From positions 682,001 to 746,000 of the forward strand of contig JAUIHT010000001.1 in NCBI GenBank assembly GCA_030432235.1: a stretch of 64,000 nucleotides of DNA, given 5' to 3'. Source of the stretch: Verrucomicrobiia bacterium. Its GTDB lineage: Bacteria > Verrucomicrobiota > Verrucomicrobiia > Opitutales > Cerasicoccaceae. The position numbers and the translations under genes are program-made. Of this stretch, positions 35,307 to 42,956 are shown one piece after another. How positions within the stretch are numbered: position 1 is the first letter of the stretch; the number at the start of each line of letters is the position of its first letter. Below the pieces are notes generated by a model. It was not told the DNA's origin, made no database searches, and was given only the letters and a program-made list of their open reading frames with translations.

Positions 35307-36242
35307 ATGGCGGTTGAGCTCAGATACGGCGCACAGACCGCAGGCTGGCGGACAACGTCCGGTGGCCTGACACTGATGGTGCCCGTACCTGTGCTGGCGG
35401 GGGCGGAGTCGGGTATTTTGCTGCCGGGCGATGTTATCCTGCACGAGGAAGCCCCGGATTGCGTTCATGCCGAGACTGCCTGTGGTCATTTCGTCGCACT
35501 GAAAATGCCGATCGCGCAGGATCTGGCGGCGACGAGCGAGCGTCTCTACGACTCGCTTCTGACCAAGCTTGATGGGCTCTCACTATTGCGCATCTGGAAT
35601 TTCGTGCCCGCCATTAACATGGGTGAGGGCGAGGCGGAAAACTATCAGCGGTTTTGCACGGGGCGCGCACGCGGCTTTGCCGGTCGTGGAGTGCCGCTGG
35701 GGGCGTATCCGGCGGCCTCGGCGGTGGGATGCCAGGGCGACGCTCTGCTGACCTTCGCCGTGGCCACGACGGAGCCGGAGCCCATTCATTTCGAGAATCC
35801 GCTTCAGGTGCCTGCTTTTCATTATCCCAAGGAATACGGCCCCGACGCCCCCGCGTTTTCCCGTGCGACTGCCTGCGGGCTGGCCGACGGCGCGTTGTTT
35901 GTCTCGGGGACGGCTTCAGTACGCGGGCATCTCACCGTGCATCCCGGTGAATTGGCGGGGCAGCTGACAGTGACGGCGGAAAACCTGCGGGCTATTCTGG
36001 GGGCTGCCAAACGCGCCCCGGGGGGCGGTGAGCCGTCCTGGTGCTGCGCCTATGTGCGTCGAGCCGAGGACGCTGCTCCGGTGGAGGACTGGCTGCGTGC
36101 ACAAGGGTGGGCGAGGCTCGGGCGTTACACGCTGGTGCAGTCGGACATTTGCCGGAAAGACCTGATGGTGGAAGTGGAGCTGTCCTGGTCGCCGGGGCGT
36201 ACTGCCTGCCAGCCCGATGCGCTGGAGGCCGCGCGGGGATGA
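35307..36242 (+). CDS. Chorismatase, FkbO/Hyg5/XanB2 family (hydroxybenzoate-forming)
   Basis: This 311-residue protein matches chorismatases throughout: LYDSLLTKLDGLSLLRIWNF, then NYQRFCTGRARGF, PAASAVGCQGD, FENPLQVPAFHYPKEYGP, SRATACGLADGALFVSGTASVRGH and a C-terminal VQSDICRKDLMVEVELSW. Cys282 and Glu289 have the same seven-residue spacing as Cys327 and Glu334 of Hyg5, where the cysteine favours 3-hydroxybenzoate formation. Chorismatases split chorismate; the XanB2 type gives 3- and 4-hydroxybenzoate, and 3-hydroxybenzoate starts xanthomonadin synthesis in Xanthomonas. The gene overlaps the next by ATGA. This replaces the ammonia-lyase route of other aryl polyene clusters. Product type is inferred, not shown. 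Confidence 0.87.
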   Translation: MAVELRYGAQTAGWRTTSGGLTLMVPVPVLAGAESGILLPGDVILHEEAPDCVHAETACGHFVALKMPIAQDLAATSERLYDSLLTKLDGLSLLRIWNFVPAINMGEGEAENYQRFCTGRARGFAGRGVPLGAYPAASAVGCQGDALLTFAVATTEPEPIHFENPLQVPAFHYPKEYGPDAPAFSRATACGLADGALFVSGTASVRGHLTVHPGELAGQLTVTAENLRAILGAAKRAPGGGEPSWCCAYVRRAEDAAPVEDWLRAQGWARLGRYTLVQSDICRKDLMVEVELSWSPGRTACQPDALEAARG

Positions 36243-37513
36243 AGCATTACGATTGCCTGATCCTAGGGGGCGGTCCGGCGGGCGCGACCACGGCGGCCTG
36301 TCTGGCCAAGGGTGGGTTATCCGTCTGCCTGGTGGAAAAAGACGCCTTTCCGCGCTTTCACATCGGCGAGTCCCTCCTGCCCGCGGGCAACGAAATCCTG
36401 CAGGAGATCGGGGCCTGGGAGCGTATCGAAGCGGCAGGTTTTGTGCTGAAGCGCGGGGCGGAGTTCACCTGCGGTAATGGCAGCCGGACCGTGCGCATCG
36501 ATTTTCGCAAGGGTTTGGACCCGGCCCTCGGATACACTTGGCAGGTGCGCCGGGCGGAGTTCGATACCATCCTTCTCGACAATGCGCGCTCGCTGGGATG
36601 TGACGTGCGTCAGCCCGCGCGTATCGTTGCGCTGGAGCAAACGCCGGAGGGCTGGCAAGCCCGGCTGTCATCCGATGCGGGCGAGGAGAGCGTCAGCGCG
36701 GCCTGGCTTGTCGACGCAGGTGGGCGCGGTCGTTTTCTGGGCACGCGCCTGGGCCTGGAAATGCAGGCGGTGCCGCTGCCCAAGCGTTTCTCTGTTTACA
36801 GTCACTTTCGTGGCGTACAGCGGCGTAAGGGCGACCTGTCGGGCATTATCACGATTGTACGCATCCCCGACGGCTGGTTCTGGTCCATTCCGATTTCCGA
36901 GGAAGAGACTTCCGTCGGCTGGGTGGCCACGCGCGACAGTCTGGGAAAAAAATCGCCCGCCGAGGCCTTCGACGCTGCCGTTCGCGCACACCCGTTCATG
37001 GCGCAATGGATGGAGCGGGCTGAGAGGCAGCGTCCCTTCGTGGTGGAGTCGGACTATTCGTTCCTGTACCGGCACTGGGCCGGGGAGCGTTGGTTGTTGG
37101 CAGGGGATTCCGCTGGCTTCATCGATCCGGTCTTTTCCTCCGGTGTCTATCTGGCTCTCAAGAGCGGGCGTGAGGCTGCGCGGGTAATCCTGCGCGCCGG
37201 TGCTGACGGGCGCCTGTCTCGCGCGCAGCAGCGTGCCTATACGCGTTCCGGCATGGTACCTCTGCGGACGATGTTGAGCCTCGTGCGGGCGTTTTATCAC
37301 CCGCGTGATTTTTCGATCTTCATGCACCCGAAGGACGTTTTCTCGGTCGTCTCTGCGGTCAACTCCGTGGTGGCGGGGCGCGCGGATCTGCCTTTCCCAT
37401 TGTGGTGGCGCTTCCAGTTTTTCCTCCTGCTCTGCCGGCTCAACCGGGCTCTGCCGATTGCCCCGCGCCTGTCGTTAGGGGTGAACCCAGACAATGCACG
37501 GTTGACGAATTAG
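36239..37513 (+). CDS. Flavin-dependent halogenase-like FAD oxidoreductase
   Basis: This 424-residue enzyme has the FAD-binding GGGPAGAT near the N-terminus (10-17), the phenolic-halogenase-type FHIGESLLP (40-48), a lysine at the catalytic halogenase position (Lys71 in GFVLKRGAEF), the WxWxIP halogenase signature as WFWSIP (213-218), and FIDPVFSSG (294-302), matching the Fx.Px.Sx.G motif. These points favour a phenolic-type halogenase over a plain geranylgeranyl-reductase-like oxidase. Xanthomonadins are brominated aryl polyenes, so ring halogenation would fit. Flavin reductase is not encoded here and must be supplied elsewhere. It overlaps the chorismatase stop by ATGA. Halogenating activity is a strong inference, not proven. 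Confidence 0.8.
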   Translation: MKHYDCLILGGGPAGATTAACLAKGGLSVCLVEKDAFPRFHIGESLLPAGNEILQEIGAWERIEAAGFVLKRGAEFTCGNGSRTVRIDFRKGLDPALGYTWQVRRAEFDTILLDNARSLGCDVRQPARIVALEQTPEGWQARLSSDAGEESVSAAWLVDAGGRGRFLGTRLGLEMQAVPLPKRFSVYSHFRGVQRRKGDLSGIITIVRIPDGWFWSIPISEEETSVGWVATRDSLGKKSPAEAFDAAVRAHPFMAQWMERAERQRPFVVESDYSFLYRHWAGERWLLAGDSAGFIDPVFSSGVYLALKSGREAARVILRAGADGRLSRAQQRAYTRSGMVPLRTMLSLVRAFYHPRDFSIFMHPKDVFSVVSAVNSVVAGRADLPFPLWWRFQFFLLLCRLNRALPIAPRLSLGVNPDNARLTN

Positions 37514-37550
37514 GCGATTTTCTTAGCATCTTCCTATTTTTCATACGCTT

Positions 37551-37826
37551 ATGAGGGAACCGGATCTTAAACTACGCCTGAAGGTATTGCTCATTGAGGC
37601 CCTGGACCTCGAAGACATAAGCCCGGAGGAAATACCTGATGGCGAGCCCCTGATGGCATCCGGCCTAGGGCTGGACTCCATCGATGCGCTTGAGTTGGTA
37701 GTGCGCCTGGAGAAGGAATTCGGATTCAAAATCAAGAACAGTGAGGAAGCCCGCCAGGCCCTCGTTAATATCGATTCCCTCGCCGCCTTCATCGAAAGCA
37801 AAATGGCCGAAACGGCCGCCAACTGA
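37551..37826 (+). CDS. Acyl carrier protein
   Basis: A 91-residue four-helix carrier protein with the phosphopantetheine attachment site at Ser43 in SGLGLDSIDALELVVRLEKEF. It is acidic and starts at an ATG at 37551, 37 bases after the halogenase-like gene. In aryl polyene systems the aryl starter and the growing polyene are held on such carriers. Only one carrier is present here, as in xanthomonadin clusters (XanC), while enterobacterial clusters use two. It is followed 23 bases later by the ketosynthase gene. Confidence 0.93.
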   Translation: MREPDLKLRLKVLLIEALDLEDISPEEIPDGEPLMASGLGLDSIDALELVVRLEKEFGFKIKNSEEARQALVNIDSLAAFIESKMAETAAN

Positions 37827-37849
37827 ACCAACCGGAACGCGCTCGACCC

Positions 37850-39625
37850 ATGGCGCCCGTGACCGCCCTTATCGCCAGCGATTGTCTGACCCCGTTCGGG
37901 CACGCTGGAGATACCCTGTCGGCGCTGTGCCGGGGTGAGCGCGCACTGCAGATGCACCCGGTTTCCCCTGACTGCGAGGACAAGGTGCCGCTGGCATTGA
38001 TCCGTCCCCTTGAGGCTGAGGAGCCTGCTCGCTGGCTGGAGCCCTGCCGCGAATTGCTCCGGGGTGCGGAAGGCTATCCCTGGGGAAGGGCGCGTTACCC
38101 GGTCATCGTGACCAGCAGTAACTTTGGCATTGGCCAGCTCCTCGCTTACGCGCTTCGTGAACGGCAGGGGGATTTGTCCGCTGCCAGCCCTGAACGTGCG
38201 GTGGGTCAAATCGCACGCGCGCTGGAGTGGGGGCCGCACCGGATGATTCTCTCCAACGCCTGTGTTTCGGCGCAGCTCGGGCTCTTTCACGCCGCACGTA
38301 TGCTGTATGCGGACCTCGCCGACGCCGTGCTGGTGTTTTCCTTCGACTTTCTCAGTCCCTTCGTCGCGGGCGGCTTCCATTCGCTGAAGATACTCAACGA
38401 TGCCTGGCCCCAGCCCTATACCGAGTGCGAAGCGGGCTCCATCGGTCTCGGCGACGGTGCGGCCTACGCCATCCTGGGGCGTGCCGGAGAAAGTGAGTGG
38501 CAGCTCGGGCCGGGCGCCAATTTCAACGAGTGCTTCCACATGACCGGCAACGATCCTTCCGGCGACGGCTTCCGTCGCTGTTTTGGTTCCGTGGCGGAGG
38601 GCATTGAAGGGCGTAAGCTATGGGTGAAGGGCCATGGCACTGGTACCCAGGAGGCCGGCCATCTGGAAGCTCAGGCCGCGCTGGATGCATTCCCGGAGGC
38701 GCCGCTGGTTTCGTGGAAGGGCTCGCTGGGCCACACGTTGGGCTCCTGTGGACTGGTCGAGCTCGCCATCGCCCACGCAGGCATGCGGGCGGGCCGAATC
38801 CCCGGCAACATCGGCGGTGGTGATAAGGCGCTCAGTCCGCGCGTGCAGCGTGACGCTTTCGACGCAGCCCCTTACGATGGCGCGGTGCTGGTCAGCAGTG
38901 CCTTCGGTGGAGCCCATGCGGCTCAAGTGCTCCTGTGCGGCAAGCCGTTCAGGGAGCCCAGGCCGGCGCCGGTCTTGCGCCGCTATATCCATGCAGTCGA
39001 GGCCCTGGAGCCCGTCGAAACGCTCGACCCGGAGATGGTGCGGGCCTACCGGAAGAACTTTCCTGCCATGACGGCCCGCAAGCTGTCGCACTTGCCGCTT
39101 ATGCTCGGACAAGTGACGCGTGAGGCGGCCATCGGCCCGGATGACGAACTACTTTTCGTCTCTGAGTTTGGCGGGGTGCAGGCTCTGGAGAAATTCCTCG
39201 CTTCCTTCCCGGCCGCCTCGCCGATTGGTTTTCAGAACTCCACCCAGCCTGGGCCGGCATCGCTCGTCCTGGTGGCTCGGCGTCAGGCTGTTCGGCTCTT
39301 CACGCCGGTGGTTGGCGCGGATGGAATGGTCAACGCCCTGATGCTCGCGCTGCTGGCCGATCCGGGCCCGCTGCATCTGCTGGGCGGTGAGGAGCACGGT
39401 GCATGGTTGACCGAGGAGCAGCTTGGTTCGTCGAGCGCTTTTGCCTTTTACCTGAAACTTTCCGATGAGCCCGAAGGCGCGCTCGGAAGCCTGTCATGGT
39501 CACCTGGAGAGGCCGGGGAGAACGACCGTATGACGACCTCCGCCTTTACGTGTGCGGTGCTTGCGCGTCGCAATGCCACCATGGGAGCGCCGGGAGGGGG
39601 GCGGCTCGAACTGGCTTGGGCATGA
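37850..39625 (+). CDS. Ketosynthase fused to a C-terminal ketosynthase-like (CLF-like) domain
   Basis: The N-terminal 370 residues are a ketosynthase with a complete Cys-His-His triad: Cys138 (ILSNACVSAQLG), His262 (VKGHGTGTQEAG) and His295 (GSLGHTLGSCG). From about residue 385 the chain continues for 200 residues as a truncated ketosynthase-fold domain of the Ketoacyl-synt_2 type: MTARKLSHLPLMLGQ, then ELLFVSEFGGVQALEKFL, then SPIGFQNSTQPGPASLVLVA. That domain lacks an obvious catalytic cysteine and resembles chain-length-factor-like or accessory subunits encoded separately in other aryl polyene clusters. At 591 residues it is far longer than the usual 400-420. It would extend the hydroxybenzoyl starter with malonyl units. 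Its stop overlaps the next start by ATGA. Confidence 0.86.
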   Translation: MAPVTALIASDCLTPFGHAGDTLSALCRGERALQMHPVSPDCEDKVPLALIRPLEAEEPARWLEPCRELLRGAEGYPWGRARYPVIVTSSNFGIGQLLAYALRERQGDLSAASPERAVGQIARALEWGPHRMILSNACVSAQLGLFHAARMLYADLADAVLVFSFDFLSPFVAGGFHSLKILNDAWPQPYTECEAGSIGLGDGAAYAILGRAGESEWQLGPGANFNECFHMTGNDPSGDGFRRCFGSVAEGIEGRKLWVKGHGTGTQEAGHLEAQAALDAFPEAPLVSWKGSLGHTLGSCGLVELAIAHAGMRAGRIPGNIGGGDKALSPRVQRDAFDAAPYDGAVLVSSAFGGAHAAQVLLCGKPFREPRPAPVLRRYIHAVEALEPVETLDPEMVRAYRKNFPAMTARKLSHLPLMLGQVTREAAIGPDDELLFVSEFGGVQALEKFLASFPAASPIGFQNSTQPGPASLVLVARRQAVRLFTPVVGADGMVNALMLALLADPGPLHLLGGEEHGAWLTEEQLGSSSAFAFYLKLSDEPEGALGSLSWSPGEAGENDRMTTSAFTCAVLARRNATMGAPGGGRLELAWA

Positions 39626-40524
39626 GCGGGCAACGGCAGCGTAATCCGGGGCCGGACTGGGGTTTTGGCTGCCTGCGGTGGCTGTGCCGGACGCTGCCTC
39701 TGCCGATTTTGTATTTCTTGACCGTGATCGGCTCGACGGTGGCCTGGGCGGTCATGCACGAGTCGCGCCGGGCCTCCCGCGAATACCTGACGGCGTTGCA
39801 CTGTCGTCCGCCAACGACTTGCGAGAGCCTTCGGCAGTTTATCGCTTTTACCTGGGTCATGCTGGCCAAACTACGCGCGGGCGAGGGCGCTCCGGTCCAC
39901 TTCGATTGGGATTCGCCGGAGGACTCCCAGCATCACGACCTGCTTTTCGGCCCCGAGCAACTGCTGCTGGGTACCTTTCACGTTGGCGGCTCGGAGTTTC
40001 TTGGCTTTCACGGTCTGACGGAATCCCGCGATATCGCCATGGTGCGCCAGCGCCGGGATAACGCTGGCGACATTGAGGCGCTGACCGAGAGCCTGCGCGG
40101 CAAGTTGCACATCGTGTGGACTCAGAGCGGAGAGTCCGTCATTTTTCCCCTGCGCGACCTGCTGGCGGACGGCTACTCGCTGGCGATGCAGTGCGACCGT
40201 GCCGAGGACGCCTCGAAGACGGCGGTGTTTGAATTCCTCGGGGCTCGGCGGCGGCTGCCGGTGACGATTTATCGTCTGGCTTTACTCTACGGGCTGCCGG
40301 TGTGCTTCTGCGTGGCGATTCCGGAAAAGGACCCCATGCGGATGCGCGTAAAGGTGTTCCCGCCATTTCGTTCGCCGTCCGGAGCCACGCGCCGTGTCGG
40401 CATGGAGGCTGCGCGGGCGCATTTCCAAAGCGTCCTGGTCTGGCTCGAGGGCATTCTGCGGGCGCACCCGAGTCTGTGGTTCAACTTTATCCCCCTTCAG
40501 CGCCTTGCGCCGACGGATTCATGA
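39622..40524 (+). CDS. LpxL/HtrB-like lipid A type acyltransferase
   Basis: A 300-residue protein with an N-terminal hydrophobic segment (about 22-45), then the LpxL-type acyltransferase domain: GTFHVGGSEFLGFHG holds the HX4E catalytic pair His120/Glu125, followed by MVRQRRDNAGDIEAL and a DRAEDASKTAVFEFLGARR stretch. Family members acylate lipid A precursors at the cytoplasmic face of the inner membrane; homologues are regular members of aryl polyene clusters, where they help attach the polyene to a lipid. The ATG at 39622 overlaps the ketosynthase stop (ATGA). It may transfer the polyene to a glycolipid acceptor. Confidence 0.85.
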   Translation: MSGQRQRNPGPDWGFGCLRWLCRTLPLPILYFLTVIGSTVAWAVMHESRRASREYLTALHCRPPTTCESLRQFIAFTWVMLAKLRAGEGAPVHFDWDSPEDSQHHDLLFGPEQLLLGTFHVGGSEFLGFHGLTESRDIAMVRQRRDNAGDIEALTESLRGKLHIVWTQSGESVIFPLRDLLADGYSLAMQCDRAEDASKTAVFEFLGARRRLPVTIYRLALLYGLPVCFCVAIPEKDPMRMRVKVFPPFRSPSGATRRVGMEAARAHFQSVLVWLEGILRAHPSLWFNFIPLQRLAPTDS

Positions 40525-41318
40525 CAAGCACGTCCCCAGACGATGGCATCCGGGCCGGTTGGCGTTACCCGTTGTACATCGGGCTGGTGTGCTTCTACGC
40601 GCTGCTCATGCTGCTGCTTAACGGCGCCTGCGCGCTCTCCGCTTTGTTTCCGCATCGCGAACGTCGCTCGGGCGCGATTCAATGGCTGGCCGCGTGCTTT
40701 GCGCGCATGCTCCGCACCGCGATCGAGTGGAGCACGGTGGGTCGCGTTTACTGCGAGTCTCTGGGAAAATTGCCCGACGAGCCCTGCGTCATCGTGGCCA
40801 ACCATACCGGCATGCTTGACGCTATTCTACTGCTTACCGAATGGCCTGGCCTCGCTCTGGTTTTCAAGCGGCAGTTGCGGCGTAGTCCGTTCTACCGCTA
40901 CCTCGTCACCGAGCCCGGCTTCATCGGCAATGACGAGGGCCTGGCGCTGCTGCGGGAAGGCTGTCGCATGCTCGGGAGTGGGCGCTCTCTTCTGATCTTT
41001 CCCGAGGGAACGCGCACCGAGCGCGTTCCGGTCAACGCCTTCTATGGCGGCTTTGCCGCGGTGGCGCGCCGGGCCGGAGTGCCCATCCAGACCGTGCTGA
41101 TTGAAAACCCGTCCTGGGTGCTGGGCAAGGGGCGCGGGTTTTTCAGTCGCTACACATTTCCCTTCGACTATCGCTATCGGCTGGGAGAGCGTTTCGTGTC
41201 GGAGCCGGGCGAGGACAGTCATGCATTGACGGCCCGCGTCGAAAGCTATTTCCAACAGAACCTTTCCCACCTGACCGAGCCCCCATGGCGCGCACACTTC
41301 AGCAAGATTTCATCGTGA
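40521..41318 (+). CDS. PlsC-like 1-acylglycerol-3-phosphate type acyltransferase
   Basis: The 265-residue product has one N-terminal transmembrane helix (about 16-43) and the PlsC motifs HX4D (NHTGMLD, His95/Asp100) and FPEGTRT (160-166), with a YGGFAAVARRAGVPIQTV block for acceptor binding. PlsC-type enzymes acylate glycerophospholipid or related acceptors. Aryl polyene clusters typically carry such an acyltransferase beside an LpxL-like one, consistent with the final product being lipid-anchored. It overlaps the previous stop by ATGA, and its 3' end overlaps the following dehydratase gene by 34 bases. Confidence 0.85.
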   Translation: MTSTSPDDGIRAGWRYPLYIGLVCFYALLMLLLNGACALSALFPHRERRSGAIQWLAACFARMLRTAIEWSTVGRVYCESLGKLPDEPCVIVANHTGMLDAILLLTEWPGLALVFKRQLRRSPFYRYLVTEPGFIGNDEGLALLREGCRMLGSGRSLLIFPEGTRTERVPVNAFYGGFAAVARRAGVPIQTVLIENPSWVLGKGRGFFSRYTFPFDYRYRLGERFVSEPGEDSHALTARVESYFQQNLSHLTEPPWRAHFSKISS

Positions 41319-41605
41319 CCGAGGCAACGGGCTTTTGTGCCGGGCATTTCCCGGGGCATCCCATTGTGCCGGCAGCGGTGCAGCTCCAGTGGCTGGTGGC
41401 GTTGGCTCAGCGGCATCAACTCGGCCTGGACGGCTACGAGGTGAAGAATTTGAAACTCCTGCAGGAGTTGCCACCCGGGACTTCCGTCCGACTCGAGTTG
41501 GTCGAAACCGCCCGTGGCTGGCAGGGGACCGTACGCGGCGAAGCGGGCGAAATCTATGCGCGCTGCCGGTTCGATTTTCACCCACCGCAAGCAGCCGCCG
41601 ATTGA
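41285..41605 (+). CDS. ApeI-like hotdog 3-hydroxyacyl-ACP dehydratase
   Basis: A 106-residue single hotdog-domain protein. The motif AGHFPGHPIVPAAVQLQWLV (residues 19-38, catalytic His21) is the FabA/FabZ-type dehydratase signature in the form found in ApeI family members of aryl polyene clusters. A second strand pair (VKNLKLLQELPPG, then EIYARCRFDF) completes the fold. Dehydratases remove water from the 3-hydroxyacyl intermediate and so create each conjugated double bond. It pairs with the ApeP-like protein encoded at 45242-45649. The gene overlaps the acyltransferase by 34 bases and the glycosyltransferase by one base (TGATG). Confidence 0.82.
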   Translation: MARTLQQDFIVTEATGFCAGHFPGHPIVPAAVQLQWLVALAQRHQLGLDGYEVKNLKLLQELPPGTSVRLELVETARGWQGTVRGEAGEIYARCRFDFHPPQAAAD

Positions 41606-42369
41606 TGGACATGCACCGCAGCCACGTGGTCGTTATCCCGTCCTACAACACCGGGCGCATCTTGCAGAGAACGGTTCGCGAGGCGCTGGCCCGGTGGCAA
41701 CCGGTCTGGCTGTTCATCGACGGTTCCACGGACGAGGCACATCGCTGCTTCCTGGACGAGCCGTTAGCCTGGCCTGGCCTGCGCGTGTTCGTGAGCGAGG
41801 AGAATCGAGGCAAGGGCGCGACCGCGTTCTTGGCTGCCGAGGAAGCTGCCCGCGCGGGGTACACCCATATGCTTTTGATGGACGCCGACGGCCAGCACCC
41901 ACCGGAGTCCATCGTGCCCTTTATGCAAGCCTCTATCGACACCCCTGAAGCCATGGTGCTGGGGCAGCCGGTTTTCGGGCCGGAAGCTCCCTGGGTGCGT
42001 TTGGCAGGCCGCCAATTGAGCGTGGGCATGGTCTGGCTGGAAACCCTCGGCGGCGGCATCGGCGATCCGCTGATGGGCTTTCGTGTTTACCCTGTCGAGC
42101 CCCTGCGGGCGGTGGCGGCGCGGACCCGCTTCGCGCGGCGTTACGATTTTGACCCCGAAGTGGCGGTGCGTTTGTTCTGGGAAGGTGTGCCGCCGTTGCG
42201 CTTACCCGTGCCCGTGCGCTATGTTGCGCCGGAGGAGGGCGGGGTGAGTCACTTTCATTATCTGCGCGATAACCTCTTCATGATTTGGTTGCACCTGCGT
42301 TTGCTGCTGGCTTTCCTGCCAAGATGCTTGCGCGTGGCGAAATTCAGCCGCCGGTGTCGCGCCCGATGA
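41605..42369 (+). CDS. Family 2 glycosyltransferase
   Basis: A 254-residue GT2 (GT-A fold) enzyme: HVVVIPSYNTGRILQRTV at the nucleotide-binding start, LFIDGSTDEA, ENRGKGATAFLAAEEA, and the DXD-like metal site LLMDADGQHPPESI (Asp93/Asp95), then GDPLMGFRVYP. One short C-terminal hydrophobic segment follows (FMIWLHLRLLLAFL), suggesting membrane association. Glycosyltransferases of this type occur in aryl polyene clusters and may build the sugar part of the lipid anchor or decorate the head group. The ATG at 41605 shares a base with the previous stop; an ATG six bases later is an alternative. Confidence 0.85.
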   Translation: MDMHRSHVVVIPSYNTGRILQRTVREALARWQPVWLFIDGSTDEAHRCFLDEPLAWPGLRVFVSEENRGKGATAFLAAEEAARAGYTHMLLMDADGQHPPESIVPFMQASIDTPEAMVLGQPVFGPEAPWVRLAGRQLSVGMVWLETLGGGIGDPLMGFRVYPVEPLRAVAARTRFARRYDFDPEVAVRLFWEGVPPLRLPVPVRYVAPEEGGVSHFHYLRDNLFMIWLHLRLLLAFLPRCLRVAKFSRRCRAR

Positions 42370-42956
42370 TCGGGGGGCGGCTGTTGGTTCTACTGGTACT
42401 CATGGCCGGATGGGCTGAGCCCTTGCGGTCGGAGGAGCCTTCGCTGGACGACTGGCTGGCGCGTCTCACGCCGCCCCCGGCGGAGAGCCTGCCGCTCACC
42501 ATTCCCTTCAAGGAAGCGCGCACCTATCCCTTTCGGAAATACCCCAAGGATTTCTCCGGTAAAATAATCCTCGAAGCGAACGGCGACGTACGCGTCGACT
42601 ATGCGTTTCCCTCTGCTTATCGGCTGGTACTTACGGACGGTGGCGCGCGCCTGGAAGAGCCGGGAGGCGACACGCGGGACCTGGGCAATCCGCCCGGCCT
42701 GGCGTTGTTGCGTTCGCTCATGCGCTGGGATGTGCCCGGTATCGAGCGCGCTTGGGATTTGACCTCAGCCGCCGAGAGCGATGGTGCAACCATACTTGAG
42801 CTCGCCCCCGCTGATGCACGCTTCGCCGAAAAGGTGAGCAGCCTGACTATTGTCTTTCGCCCTGAACGCGTCACCGGCGTCACGGTGAAGCAGACCGACG
42901 GTCAGCAGCGCGATTATCAATTCGCGCCGCCGGTCGACGCAAGCGCGGCCCCATGA
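42366..42956 (+). CDS. LolA-like outer-membrane lipoprotein carrier protein
   Basis: A 196-residue periplasmic protein with a signal peptide (RLLVLLVLMAGWAEPLRSEE). The mature part has the LolA-type half-barrel pattern: FKEARTYPFRKYPKDFSGKII, VRVDYAFPSAYRLVLTDGG, then SSLTIVFRPERVTGVTVKQTD. LolA shuttles lipoproteins between membranes; cluster-encoded versions are a consistent feature of aryl polyene loci and are thought to carry the lipidated polyene toward the outer membrane with the MMPL protein. It overlaps its neighbours on both sides by ATGA, placing it in the transport part of the operon. Confidence 0.8.
   Translation: MIGGRLLVLLVLMAGWAEPLRSEEPSLDDWLARLTPPPAESLPLTIPFKEARTYPFRKYPKDFSGKIILEANGDVRVDYAFPSAYRLVLTDGGARLEEPGGDTRDLGNPPGLALLRSLMRWDVPGIERAWDLTSAAESDGATILELAPADARFAEKVSSLTIVFRPERVTGVTVKQTDGQQRDYQFAPPVDASAAP

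Noticed and set aside
36477-37187. 236-codon frame inside the halogenase-like gene
   Set aside because: Alternative frame of a GC-rich gene, arginine- and serine-rich, no recognisable fold.
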